DNA of 23,013 nt, from positions 1 to 23,013 of the forward strand of contig CAYOWK010000061.1 in the NCBI GenBank assembly GCA_964407665.1, read 5' to 3'. A program made the translations under genes and the position numbers. Origin of the DNA: CAYOWK01 sp964407665 (GTDB taxonomy: Bacteria; Pseudomonadota; Alphaproteobacteria; Caulobacterales; Hyphomonadaceae). Below, in pieces: positions 7,388 to 14,516 of the stretch. The notes under the pieces were generated by a model. It saw only the letters and a list, made by a program, of their open reading frames with translations, was not told the DNA's origin and did not search any database. The number at the start of each line of letters is the position of its first letter. Position 1 is the stretch's first letter.

Positions 7388-8089
7388 CTAGTGCCCGCCG
7401 CCTCCCTCGGGGACGGCGCAGAAGGCGGGCGGGTCGATCCCGAGCAGCGGCAGTCCGCGACCACAGAGCTGGTGGGCGCCTTCCCACATCATGGTGATCG
7501 AGACGTAGAGGATGATCAGCAGGCCAACATAGGCGATCCAGCGGTGCTTGGTCAGCAGTTTTGCGATGAAGGTCGCGGCGACGCCCATCAGGACCACCGA
7601 GAGCGCAAGACCGAACACCAGGATGACCGGATGTTCGTGGGCGGCGCCAGCGACGGCCAGCACGTTGTCGAGAGACATCGAGACGTCGGCCAGGACGATC
7701 TGGATGACGGCCTGCTTCAGCGTCTTGCCCTTGACGCCGGCGACCGTGCCGTCGGCGTTCAGATCCTGACCGGCAAGCGCCTCCTGCTCGTTCTGGTGGC
7801 CGCCGGACTGGAGCTCCCGCCACATCTTCCAGCAGACCCAGAGCAGCAGGACGCCGCCGGCAAAGAGCAGGCCGACGATTGCGAGCAGCTGAGTTGCGAC
7901 CAGGGCGAACAGGATGCGCAGGATGGTTGCGGCGAGGACGCCTATCAGGATGGCCCTGCCGCGCTGCTGGGCCGGCAGGCCGGCGGCGGCGAGGCCGATG
8001 ACCACGGCATTGTCGCCCGCCAGCACAAGGTCGATCATCACGACCTGCAGGAAGGCGGCCAGCGCCTCCGAGGTGAACAGTTCGGTCAT
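7388..8089 (-). CDS. TerC/YjbE-family integral membrane protein
   Basis: A 233-residue multi-pass membrane protein of the TerC superfamily, YjbE subgroup; members are linked to manganese export or loading of exported metalloenzymes. Both signature repeats are present: DLVLAGDNAVVIGLA (about residue 20-34) and DVSMSLDNVLAVAG (about 136-149), each with the conserved Asp-Asn in a membrane helix. About seven hydrophobic helices can be seen, split by a hydrophilic loop (HQNEQEALAGQDLNADGT). The frame is open to 8197, but homology begins at MTELFTSEALAAFLQVV, so the ATG at 8089 is chosen, with GGGAG about 10 nt before it. It is convergent with the M56 gene and divergent from the lipoprotein gene. 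I looked for a yybP-ykoY manganese riboswitch in its leader and could not make one. Confidence 0.85.
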   Translation of the reverse strand: MTELFTSEALAAFLQVVMIDLVLAGDNAVVIGLAAAGLPAQQRGRAILIGVLAATILRILFALVATQLLAIVGLLFAGGVLLLWVCWKMWRELQSGGHQNEQEALAGQDLNADGTVAGVKGKTLKQAVIQIVLADVSMSLDNVLAVAGAAHEHPVILVFGLALSVVLMGVAATFIAKLLTKHRWIAYVGLLIILYVSITMMWEGAHQLCGRGLPLLGIDPPAFCAVPEGGGGH

Positions 8090-8243
8090 CAAGAAGGATC
8101 TCCCGCCGCCCTTGGGCGAAATCGCGCTTACGTGATGCACATTCGATAGCAGCAGGCGGTTGGCAAGGGGGCGGCGCGCGGTTCCGCTTTTCGTCACATC
8201 CGTGCCAGGTTAAACCATTCGCCGGGGCATGAGGGAGGGGACC

Positions 8244-9008
8244 ATGGCCAGACGGGTTTTCGCGGCGATTCTGGGGCTGGCGCTGACGGCGCTGTCCGGA
8301 TGCGATGACGGGGTCGATGAGGCCATCGAAGCCGCAGAGGCCGCCAAGGCCGCGGTCCAGGCCCGCCGGGACGAGCAGGCGGCGATCGAGCAATCGCTGG
8401 AGGGGCTGGTCTGGGAAGCCCGCAGTGTCGACTTCCTGCCAGTGCGGGCCGATGGCAGCTGCAGGGGGGTGCCCGCCAAGCTGTACGACGCCTGCTCCCT
8501 GCAGGGTCCAATTCTGGATCAGGCTATCCAGAGGGCGGAGGAGACCGGGAAGGCGGCTGTCGTCGTCTACGGCGCCGAATGGTGCGTCTGGTGCCACGTC
8601 TTCTATCACCACGTGGACGGCGATTTTGGCGCCTTCAACTACAATCTCGAGGGCCGGAAGCGGGACATGACGGAGTCCCTGCTGGAGGTGTCCCGCGACG
8701 ACGTCGTAGGCCTCAATCACTTTGCTTCCGACAATCTCGTGCTCGCCTATGTGAGCGACGAGGGAGAGGACGCCCGCGAGCTTCTTGAGCGAGCTGGGGT
8801 CGCAGAGGCCTTTCCTGAGGCCCTGCCGTTCATCTTTTCGGTCGACAGCCGCGGCCGGGGTGTGAAGATCCTTGACCACGACGCGGTGGCGGTCGGCAGC
8901 GATGACGGGCTGTTTTCGCGGTCCTATGTCGGATATGACCGCCGAAAGCTGCTGGTTGAGCTGGAAGAACTGGCCCGCCTGGCGCGCACCCCGGTTGCGG
9001 CGCCTTGA
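8244..9008 (+). CDS. Thioredoxin-fold lipoprotein
   Basis: A 254-residue exported protein. A lipoprotein signal ends in LSGC with the acylated cysteine at residue 20. An Ala/Glu-rich helical stretch follows (24-55). The thioredoxin-like core begins with AAVVVYGAEWCVWCHVF, with the redox pair C114-C117 (CVWC), and ends with a predicted cis-Pro region at EALPFIFSV. Two further cysteines (73 and 84) lie ahead of the core. The family context suggests a periplasmic thiol reductase or disulfide-handling protein; the partner is unknown. The ATG at 8244 is chosen over 8229 because GAGGGAGGGG sits just before it. The stop overlaps the -35 box of the rpsD promoter. Confidence 0.7.
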   Translation: MARRVFAAILGLALTALSGCDDGVDEAIEAAEAAKAAVQARRDEQAAIEQSLEGLVWEARSVDFLPVRADGSCRGVPAKLYDACSLQGPILDQAIQRAEETGKAAVVVYGAEWCVWCHVFYHHVDGDFGAFNYNLEGRKRDMTESLLEVSRDDVVGLNHFASDNLVLAYVSDEGEDARELLERAGVAEAFPEALPFIFSVDSRGRGVKILDHDAVAVGSDDGLFSRSYVGYDRRKLLVELEELARLARTPVAAP

Positions 9009-9034
9009 CTTTGGTCTGCCGTTCCTGTTTTTAC
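9005..9034 (+). promoter_or_regulatory. Predicted rpsD promoter
   Basis: CTTGACTTTGG supplies a strong -35 (TTGACT, 9005-9010), which overlaps the stop codon of the upstream lipoprotein gene. A weak -10 (TTTTTACC region, 9028-9035) follows at about 17 nt. The resulting rpsD leader would be about 95 nt, long enough for S4 feedback control, although no known S4 site was recognised. Confidence 0.4.
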
Positions 9035-9137
9035 CCCGCTTCCCCCAAAAGGGATGATTACGGGTGGCGCGCCGCCGCCGTTGAGATCGCGTTGGCCAAT
9101 CGAGGCTACGCCGGAGCGCGCTGTAACTGAGGTTAAC

Positions 9138-9755
9138 ATGTCAAAGCGCCATAGCGCTAAATACAAGATCGATCGCCGCGTTGGCGAGAACATCTGGGGC
9201 CGCGCCAAGAGCCCGTTCAACGCCCGCCAGTCGCGCCCCGGCCAGCACGGAGCCCGCCGCGTCGCCAAGCCGTCGGACTTCGGCATCCAGCTGATGGCGA
9301 AGCAGAAGCTCAAGGGCTACTACGGCGACATCACCGAGAAGCAGTTCCGCAAGACCTACGCCGAAGCCGTCCGCCGCAAGGGCAACACGGCCGAGCTGAT
9401 GGTCGGCCTGCTGGAATCGCGCCTCGACGCGGTGGTCTACCGCTCCAAATTCGTGCCGACGATCTTCGCGGCCCGCCAGTTCGTGAACCACGGCCACATC
9501 CTGGTGAACGGCGTTCGCTCGAACATCGCCTCCATGATCGTGAAGCCCGGCGACATCGTCCAGGTCCGTGAGCGTTCGCGCAACATGGCCCTCGTGATCG
9601 AAGCCAGCTCTTCGGGCGAGCGCGACATCCCTGCTTACCTCGAAACCGACCAGAAGGCCCTGACGACGAAGTTCGTCCGCATGCCGACCCTGGACGAGAT
9701 CCCCTACGCGGCCCGCATGGAGCCCAACCTGGTGGTCGAATACTACTCCTCGTAA
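9138..9755 (+). CDS. rpsD: 30S ribosomal protein S4
   Basis: S4 is a primary 16S rRNA-binding protein of the small subunit. The 205-residue product has the full family layout: MSKRHSAKYKIDRRVGENIW, then SRPGQHGARR, a helical region with LKGYYGDITEKQFRKTY, and the S4 RNA-binding domain (LESRLDAVVYRSKF ... ARQFVNHGHILVNG), ending LVVEYYSS. The ATG at 9138 has TGAGG 6 nt before it and begins exactly where homology begins. It is a stand-alone gene here rather than part of the alpha operon, as in many alphaproteobacteria, and a strong terminator follows. Confidence 0.98.
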   Translation: MSKRHSAKYKIDRRVGENIWGRAKSPFNARQSRPGQHGARRVAKPSDFGIQLMAKQKLKGYYGDITEKQFRKTYAEAVRRKGNTAELMVGLLESRLDAVVYRSKFVPTIFAARQFVNHGHILVNGVRSNIASMIVKPGDIVQVRERSRNMALVIEASSSGERDIPAYLETDQKALTTKFVRMPTLDEIPYAARMEPNLVVEYYSS

Positions 9756-9792
9756 CGGGGAATTCAGGCCTTCGGGCCGAACGAAGACAGAG

Positions 9793-9833
9793 CGGGCGCG
9801 TTTTCCATACGGGGAACGCGCCCGTTTCATTTT
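9793..9833 (+). terminator. Intrinsic terminator of rpsD
   Basis: A 14-bp stem (9793-9806 with 9811-9824, two G-U pairs, loop ATAC), with CGGGCGCGTT/AACGCGCCCG as its base, is followed by TTTCATTTT. It ends 12 nt before the dedA start, so dedA needs read-through or a promoter not seen here. Confidence 0.8.
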
Positions 9834-9845
9834 CAGGATCGCAGA

Positions 9846-10520
9846 ATGGCCGAGTGGATTGAGCACATGATAGCCGAGGGCGGCTATCTGGCGCTGGCTT
9901 TCGTCATGTTCCTGGAGAATGTCTTTCCGCCGATCCCGTCCGAAGTGGTGATGCCGCTGGCCGGGTACCAGGCCCAGAGCGGAACGCTGAATATCTGGGG
10001 CGTCATTGCTGCGGGGTCTGCGGGCGCCTTCTTCGGGGCGCTGTTCTGGTACTGGATCGGACGGATGATCGGGCCGCACCGGATGCGCGCGTTCATTGGC
10101 CGGCACGGGCGCTGGCTTGCAATGACATCCAGTGATTTTGACGGCGCCCGGCGCTGGTTCGACCGCCATGGCGGACCGGCGGTGTTTTTCGGACGGCTGA
10201 TGCCGACGGTCCGCACGCTGATCTCGATCCCGGCCGGGATCGTGCGGATGCCGTTCTGGATCTTTTCGATCTTCACCTTTGTGGGCGCGACCCTCTGGAC
10301 GGCGGCGCTGGCGTGGGCGGGCTATCTTCTGGGTTCGCAGCGCGGCCTGATCGACGACTGGATGAATCCCGTCGCCAACATTGCCCTTGGGCTCGGGCTG
10401 GTGATCTATGTCTGGCGGGTGATCACAATCCGTCCGGGCGCGGATGTTGGCCGTCCGGACGTGGATGCTGCCCGCCCGGACGTTGACGGCGGCCCGGAGT
10501 CGGAGACGGCGCGGTCATAG
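9846..10520 (+). CDS. DedA-family membrane protein
   Basis: A 224-residue inner-membrane protein of the DedA/VTT superfamily, linked to envelope integrity and, in several members, to lipid carrier flipping. Family motifs are FLENVFPPIPSEVVMPLAGY near residue 23, the glycine-rich AAGSAGAFFGALFWYWIGR, and FFGRLMPTVRTLISIPAGI with its conserved arginines. Four to five hydrophobic segments are visible. The C-terminus is unusual: three near-identical 7-residue units (RPGADVG, RPDVDAA, RPDVDGG) form a hydrophilic tail. AGGA lies 8 nt before the ATG. The gene ppk2 follows after 34 nt, so the two probably share a transcript. Confidence 0.9.
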   Translation: MAEWIEHMIAEGGYLALAFVMFLENVFPPIPSEVVMPLAGYQAQSGTLNIWGVIAAGSAGAFFGALFWYWIGRMIGPHRMRAFIGRHGRWLAMTSSDFDGARRWFDRHGGPAVFFGRLMPTVRTLISIPAGIVRMPFWIFSIFTFVGATLWTAALAWAGYLLGSQRGLIDDWMNPVANIALGLGLVIYVWRVITIRPGADVGRPDVDAARPDVDGGPESETARS

Positions 10521-10554
10521 GGACCGTGCCGGCGTGAAATCGGAGAGACGGCGA

Positions 10555-11391
10555 ATGGCGGATCAGCCCGGCATGGACGAGGTGCGCGAAGCTGTTCGCG
10601 TCGATCCGGGCAAGGCGGCGAAGTTCCGCCTGGCTGGCGCACTGCCGGAAGACAGGGACCTCTTCCCGGACAAGGAAGTCGCCGAAGCCTCGCTGCTGGA
10701 GGATGCGCGCGCCATCGACGAGCTGCAGGACACGATGTTCGCCAGCAAATGCGGCGCGCTGCTGGTGGTGCTGCAGGGTATCGATACCGCGGGCAAGGAC
10801 GGCACCACCAAGGCGGTGTTCGAGTTCACCAGCCCGCTGGGCGTGCGGGTGCAGCCCTTCGGGCGGCCGAGCGAGCTGGAACTGGCGCACGACTTCCTGT
10901 GGCGGGCGCACAGGGCCGTTCCGCAGCTGGGGCATATCGGCGTGTTCAACCGCTCGCACTACGAGGACGTGCTTGTGGTGAAGGTCCGCAAGATGAAGCC
11001 GAAGGAGGTCATCGAGCAGCGCTACGAACAGATCAACCAGTTCGAGAAGATGCTGACCGAGAATGGGGTGCGGGTGCTGAAGTGCATGCTTCACGTCTCG
11101 AAGGAGGAGCAGGCCACGCGCCTGCAGGAGCGGCTCGATATCCCGAAGAAGCGCTGGAAGTTCAACGCAGGCGATCTTGAGGATCGCAAGATGTGGGACG
11201 AGTTCCAGGACGCCTACGAAACCATGATCCGGCAAACATCGACCGCCTGGGCGCCGTGGCATGTGGTGCCGTCGGATTCGAAGACGCGCCGCAATGCGAT
11301 TGTCGCGAGACTGGTCCGGGCGGAGCTGACGGACATGGATCCGAAGTATCCGGAGTTCGACTGGAAGCCTTCGGATTTCAAATTCGAGTAG
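10555..11391 (+). CDS. ppk2: Polyphosphate kinase 2 family (polyphosphate:nucleotide phosphotransferase)
   Basis: A 278-residue PPK2 enzyme that transfers phosphate between polyphosphate and nucleotides. The Walker A motif GIDTAGKDG is at 75-83; the Walker B/lid region GVFNRSHYEDVLV is near 129-141. The RSHYEDV form and length suggest the class that can phosphorylate AMP as well as ADP (inference). Further family segments are PFGRPSELELAHDFLWR, MLHVSKEEQATRLQERL and KRWKFNAGDLEDRKMW. The ATG at 10555 is chosen, with GGAGAG 7 nt ahead; the frame is open further upstream inside dedA. It probably forms an operon with dedA and ends against a terminator shared with the converging DUF2807 gene. Confidence 0.92.
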   Translation: MADQPGMDEVREAVRVDPGKAAKFRLAGALPEDRDLFPDKEVAEASLLEDARAIDELQDTMFASKCGALLVVLQGIDTAGKDGTTKAVFEFTSPLGVRVQPFGRPSELELAHDFLWRAHRAVPQLGHIGVFNRSHYEDVLVVKVRKMKPKEVIEQRYEQINQFEKMLTENGVRVLKCMLHVSKEEQATRLQERLDIPKKRWKFNAGDLEDRKMWDEFQDAYETMIRQTSTAWAPWHVVPSDSKTRRNAIVARLVRAELTDMDPKYPEFDWKPSDFKFE

Positions 11392-11414
11392 ATCCTGCCG
11401 CGGGACCGAAGTGG

Positions 11415-11440
11415 AAAAGCCCCGCGCTCTCGCGCGGGGC
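11415..11440 (-). terminator. Intrinsic terminator of the DUF2807 gene
   Basis: GCCCCGCGC/GCGCGGGGC form a 9-bp stem (11419-11427 and 11432-11440, loop TCTC). On the minus strand it is followed by TTTT (11418-11415), so it fits termination of the gene ending at 11468. On the plus strand no T-run follows, but it may also stop ppk2. Confidence 0.65.
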
Positions 11441-11467
11441 ATGGATGCGTTAGCGGCAGGCGCTGTG

Positions 11468-12106
11468 TCAGCTGCGGCTGACGGAGCCGCCGGAGGAGGT
11501 GTCCTTCACGAATTCCGCGGGATTGCCCTTGAACTCGACCGAGCCGCCCGACGAGGCGTCGCCTGAGGCGGAGCGTGAAGCAAAAGCCTCAATGGAGCCG
11601 CCCGAGGAGGCCTGAGCGGTGACGCTCTCGCATTTCAGGTCGTCGGCGTCGACGCTCGCGCCGGAGGACACCTCCGCCGAAAGCGAGGTGCACGAGCCCT
11701 TGAGTTCGACGCTGCCGCCGCTGGAGACATCCACATCGAGGCTGGCGAAGCGGAAACTCTCGGACTCGAGGCTGACCCCAGACGAGATGCTAATGGCGCT
11801 GATGTCCGGCGCGGTGACGGTGATGAGCACCTTGCCGTTGTTGTTGCCGAACATTCCCGACTTGCGGCCGAGCTTCAGGGTGTCGCCCTTCGTCTCGACA
11901 ATGACGCGGTCGAACTGGCCTTTCGAGTGATCGACCACAACATTGTACGGGCCCTGCTTCAGGACCACCGACAGCCCGGCCGAGGCGTCGATCTTCGAGA
12001 AGTTCTTCAGGGGATAGGATTTCGTCTCTGCCAGCGCGGGCAGCGCGATGAACCCGACGGTTGCAATAGCGGCCATGGCGGCAATGGGGAGGAGGCTGCG
12101 TTTCAT
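11468..12106 (-). CDS. Exported DUF2807 (GIN domain) protein
   Basis: A 212-residue secreted or periplasmic protein of unknown function. The signal peptide is MKRSLLPIAAMAAIATVGFI ending at LPALA. The domain begins with FSKIDASAGLSVVLKQGPYN, the usual opening of the head GIN domain, and continues as a ladder of short repeats built on SSG(G/A)S (SSGVSLES, SSGGSVEL, SSGASVDA, SSGGSIEA, SSGGSVEF, SSGGSVSRS), as expected for a right-handed beta-helix. The ATG at 12106 has GAGGG 8 nt before it. A BlaI-like dyad lies about 85 nt upstream of the ATG, which links it to the blaI/M56 pair 7 kb away (inference). A role in the cell envelope is likely but unproven. Confidence 0.82.
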   Translation of the reverse strand: MKRSLLPIAAMAAIATVGFIALPALAETKSYPLKNFSKIDASAGLSVVLKQGPYNVVVDHSKGQFDRVIVETKGDTLKLGRKSGMFGNNNGKVLITVTAPDISAISISSGVSLESESFRFASLDVDVSSGGSVELKGSCTSLSAEVSSGASVDADDLKCESVTAQASSGGSIEAFASRSASGDASSGGSVEFKGNPAEFVKDTSSGGSVSRS

Positions 12107-12155
12107 GATCTGACCCTCTTCGGACTGGCGTGGCGAGTGATCTCGCTCTGACGCC

Positions 12156-12184
12156 AATCTAGACGGCCAGTTATCGAAAAACAA
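12156..12184 (-). promoter_or_regulatory. Predicted promoter of the DUF2807 gene
   Basis: On the minus strand TTGTTT (12184-12179), a 17-nt spacer and TAGATT (12161-12156). Transcription would start near 12149. The BlaI-like dyad at 12190-12204 lies directly upstream of the -35 box. Confidence 0.5.
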
Positions 12185-12189
12185 TATCC

Positions 12190-12204
12190 ACTACGAAATT
12201 AGTT
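12190..12204 (-). promoter_or_regulatory. Second copy of the BlaI-like operator
   Basis: ACTACGAAATTAGTT (plus strand) contains ACTA-N6-TAGT and matches 13 of 15 bases of ACTACAAAACTAGTT in the blaI promoter. Neither region codes for protein. It sits next to the -35 box of the DUF2807 promoter. No BlaI binding is shown; the call rests on similarity of sequence, spacing and position. Confidence 0.5.
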
Positions 12205-12230
12205 CCGGCCGCGTTTTCAACGCCTTGTCG

Positions 12231-12557
12231 TCAGGGTGCAGCAAGCGCGGACGCCGGGCGCTCGATCATCCCCTGGCCATTACGCATCGTCCAGGCGCGA
12301 TCCGCCACGCTGTACCGCAGGCGGGTTTCCTCCGGGCGCAGCGCGCAGGTGCGGACGTGGCGGTTGGAGATGAACCAGATTTCGTCGCGGTCGTTCGACA
12401 TCATCAGGTAGGTCTCGGAGGTCTCCGAGAAGCTCTCCATGCCGAGCACCCGATAAGCCGAACTGGTCGAGAAGCCAGCCGACAATGGGCGCGGGGTGGG
12501 GCCGTTCTCAAGCTCCTCGATCCGGACATAGAGGCCAGGTTCGACATAGATCGTCAT
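12231..12557 (-). CDS. Small protein of unknown function with an EcfG-type promoter
   Basis: 108 residues, no signal peptide or membrane segment, not recognised. It begins MTIYVEPGLYVRIEELENG and contains SFSETSETYLMMSNDRDEIW and FISNRHVRTCALRPEETRLR; the mixed hydrophobic/charged pattern looks like a small beta-rich cytoplasmic domain. The ATG at 12557 has GGAGA about 5 nt before it. A perfect GGAAC-N16-CGTT promoter lies just upstream, so general stress control is likely. It diverges from the small exported protein gene at 12677. Confidence 0.75.
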   Translation of the reverse strand: MTIYVEPGLYVRIEELENGPTPRPLSAGFSTSSAYRVLGMESFSETSETYLMMSNDRDEIWFISNRHVRTCALRPEETRLRYSVADRAWTMRNGQGMIERPASALAAP

Positions 12558-12584
12558 GGTCGTCTCCGCGGGGTTCGCAGCAAT

Positions 12585-12609
12585 AACGGAGGCTGGCCGT
12601 CGTGGTTCC
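12585..12609 (-). promoter_or_regulatory. EcfG-type general stress promoter
   Basis: On the minus strand GGAAC (12609-12605), exactly 16 nt, then CGTT (12588-12585). This is the consensus of the alphaproteobacterial general stress sigma factor EcfG/SigT. Transcription would start near 12578, about 20 nt ahead of the ATG at 12557. Confidence 0.65.
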
Positions 12610-12676
12610 AGCCCCGCTGGACAGGGTCGCCGGAATGCGGGCAGGTGGCGTCAGGAACGGGGCAAGAGGGATGAGA

Positions 12677-13075
12677 ATGAACTTGAGGCTTGCAGCGGCG
12701 GCAGCCGTGCTCGCGACGGCTACCGTGATCCCGGCGTCGGCGCAGACGGATACCCTGTCGAAAACCAGCATGGATTTTTACGGGGCCTGCATGGCGAAGC
12801 CGGGATCGACATCAGCCGAATGCGGCTGCGTTACGGGTTACTTCGCCGCGATGATGAAGGAAGACGAATTCCAGGTCATGACGATGCTCGTGCCTCTCAC
12901 GGACGCCACTGGCGAAAGTGCAGATGGGGAGAAGGTCGCCGCCGTCCTGCTGGACGCCAGGCAGAAACTGAACCTGGACGATGCGCGCTTCGAGGAAATC
13001 ATGGGAGCCTTCGCCGCCCTGGAGGAAGAGGGGCAGCGCGGCGACCGGGTCTGCCTGCCGCTGGCGGGAAAATAA
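12677..13075 (+). CDS. Small exported protein, unknown function
   Basis: 132 residues with a signal peptide (MNLRLAAAAAVLATATVIPA, cleavage near SAQ). The mature part has four cysteines: YGACM, then C-G-C in ECGCVTGYF, and a last one in VCLPLAGK at the C-terminus, which suggests disulfides in the periplasm. The middle is helical and acidic (DDARFEEIMGAFAALEEEG). The ATG at 12677 is chosen because GAGGG lies 6 nt before it; the ATG at 12671 would touch that site. It is convergent with rimO with only 15 bp between. No family was recognised. Confidence 0.75.
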   Translation: MNLRLAAAAAVLATATVIPASAQTDTLSKTSMDFYGACMAKPGSTSAECGCVTGYFAAMMKEDEFQVMTMLVPLTDATGESADGEKVAAVLLDARQKLNLDDARFEEIMGAFAALEEEGQRGDRVCLPLAGK

Positions 13076-13090
13076 CCCCAGGCCAGTCTC

Positions 13091-14428
13091 TCAGTCTTCC
13101 AGCTCGGCCCAGAGGTCGGCCTGTTCGGCTTCGACGATGGTCGCTCGCACGAACTGACCGGGAGCCAACCCTGCCGGATCATCGAAGAAGACGTTGCCGT
13201 CGATCTCCGGAGCATCCGCCTTCGTGCGCCCGACCGCGCCGTCTTCGTCCACTTCGTCGATGAGGACGTCCAGCACCTGGCCGACCTTCGATTGTGAGCG
13301 CGCGTCGGTGAGTTCGGCCTGCAGGGCCATGAAGCGGTGCCAGCGCTCTTCCTTGACCTCTTCCGGCACGTGATCCGGGAGGGCGGCGGAGGGCGCGCCG
13401 GTGACGTTCTCGTACTTGAAGCAGCCAGCGCGATCGATCTGCACGTCCTTCATCCAGTCGAGGAGGAACTGGAAGTCTTCTTCCGTCTCGCCGGGGAAGC
13501 CGACGATGAAGGAGGAGCGCAGCGTGAGGTCCGGGACTTCGGCGCGCCATTTGTGGATGCGGTCGACGGTCTTCTCCATGTTGGCCGGGCGGCGCATGGA
13601 TTTGAGGACCGTGGGGCTGGCGTGCTGGAAGGGGATGTCGAGGTAGGGAAGGATGTGTCCCGCCGCCATCATCGGCATGACTTCGTCGACGTGCGGGTAG
13701 GGGTAGACGTAGTGCAGGCGCACCCACGCCTTGCCGGCGGCGACTTCGCCCAGGCCCTCGCAGAGGTCCCGGAATCGGGTCTGACGCTCGCCGCCCTTCC
13801 ACGGGTAGGACTTGTACTTCACGTCCAGGCCGTAGGCGGAGGTGTCCTGGCTGATGACCATGATCTCCTTCACGCCGGCCGCAACGAGCTGTTCGGCCTC
13901 GCGCAGGACGGCGTGGATCGGGCGCGAGGCAAGATCGCCGCGCAGGGCCGGGATGATGCAGAAGGAGCAGCGGTTGTTGCAGCCCTCGGAAATCTTCAGA
14001 TAGGCATAGTGGCGCGGGGTCAGGCGGTAGCCGGATTCCGGGACCAGCGAGACGAACGGATGATCCGGCGCGGGCAGGTGGGTGTGGACCGCGTCCATCA
14101 CCTGTTCGTACTGGTGCGGGCCGGTGACGGCGAGGACGCCCGGATGGCGTTCGGTGATCACGCTGGCCTCGGCGCCGAGGCAGCCGGTGACGATGACGCG
14201 GCCGTTCTCGTTCAGCGCCTCCCCGATGGCTTCGAGACTTTCGTCGCGGGCTGAATCAAGGAAGCCGCAGGTGTTGACCAGGACCAGATCGGCGCCCTGG
14301 TAGTCCGGCGCGATCTGGTAGCCTTCGGCGCGCAGGCGGGTGATGATCCGCTCGGAATCGACCAGCGCCTTGGGGCAGCCAAGCGAGACAATGCCGACTT
14401 TGGGTTGTTTGAGGGTGGTTTCGGGCAT
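13091..14428 (-). CDS. rimO: Ribosomal protein S12 methylthiotransferase RimO
   Basis: A radical-SAM enzyme that methylthiolates the conserved aspartate of ribosomal protein S12. The 445 residues show the full architecture: N-terminal UPF0004 domain with cysteines 18, 54 and 83 (SLGCPKALVDSE, VNTCGFLDSA, TGCLGAEA) for the auxiliary cluster; the radical-SAM core with C150-C154-C157 (EGCNNRCSFC); VRLHYVYPYP and DIPFQHASPTVLKSMRRP; and a C-terminal TRAM domain (VGQVLDVLIDEVDEDGAVGR ... GQFVRATIVEA). SLGCPKALVDSE distinguishes RimO from MiaB. The ATG at 14428 has no Shine-Dalgarno site; a hairpin lies 3 nt before it. Confidence 0.97.
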   Translation of the reverse strand: MPETTLKQPKVGIVSLGCPKALVDSERIITRLRAEGYQIAPDYQGADLVLVNTCGFLDSARDESLEAIGEALNENGRVIVTGCLGAEASVITERHPGVLAVTGPHQYEQVMDAVHTHLPAPDHPFVSLVPESGYRLTPRHYAYLKISEGCNNRCSFCIIPALRGDLASRPIHAVLREAEQLVAAGVKEIMVISQDTSAYGLDVKYKSYPWKGGERQTRFRDLCEGLGEVAAGKAWVRLHYVYPYPHVDEVMPMMAAGHILPYLDIPFQHASPTVLKSMRRPANMEKTVDRIHKWRAEVPDLTLRSSFIVGFPGETEEDFQFLLDWMKDVQIDRAGCFKYENVTGAPSAALPDHVPEEVKEERWHRFMALQAELTDARSQSKVGQVLDVLIDEVDEDGAVGRTKADAPEIDGNVFFDDPAGLAPGQFVRATIVEAEQADLWAELED

Positions 14429-14431
14429 GGG

Positions 14432-14478
14432 GGGCCGCTTCTGCTGAAGCGGCCCTATAGCCCCAAGCCCCCCGGCAA
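14432..14478 (-). promoter_or_regulatory. rimO promoter and start-proximal hairpin
   Basis: On the minus strand TTGCCGG (14478-14472), 10 nt, then GCTATAGG (14461-14454) fit the Caulobacter-type promoter. A perfect 10-bp inverted repeat GGGCCGCTTC/GAAGCGGCCC (14432-14441 and 14446-14455) overlaps the end of the -10 and ends 3 nt before the rimO ATG. The predicted start near 14447 falls inside the repeat, giving a leader of about 18 nt without a ribosome-binding site. Confidence 0.45.
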
Positions 14479-14516
14479 TCCAGTGGCGCGCTGAAAGCGG
14501 TATGGTGAACTCATTA

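Noticed and set aside
8090..8228. Possible yybP-ykoY manganese riboswitch ahead of the TerC-family gene
   Set aside because: The conserved core and paired helices could not be assembled from the sequence on either strand.
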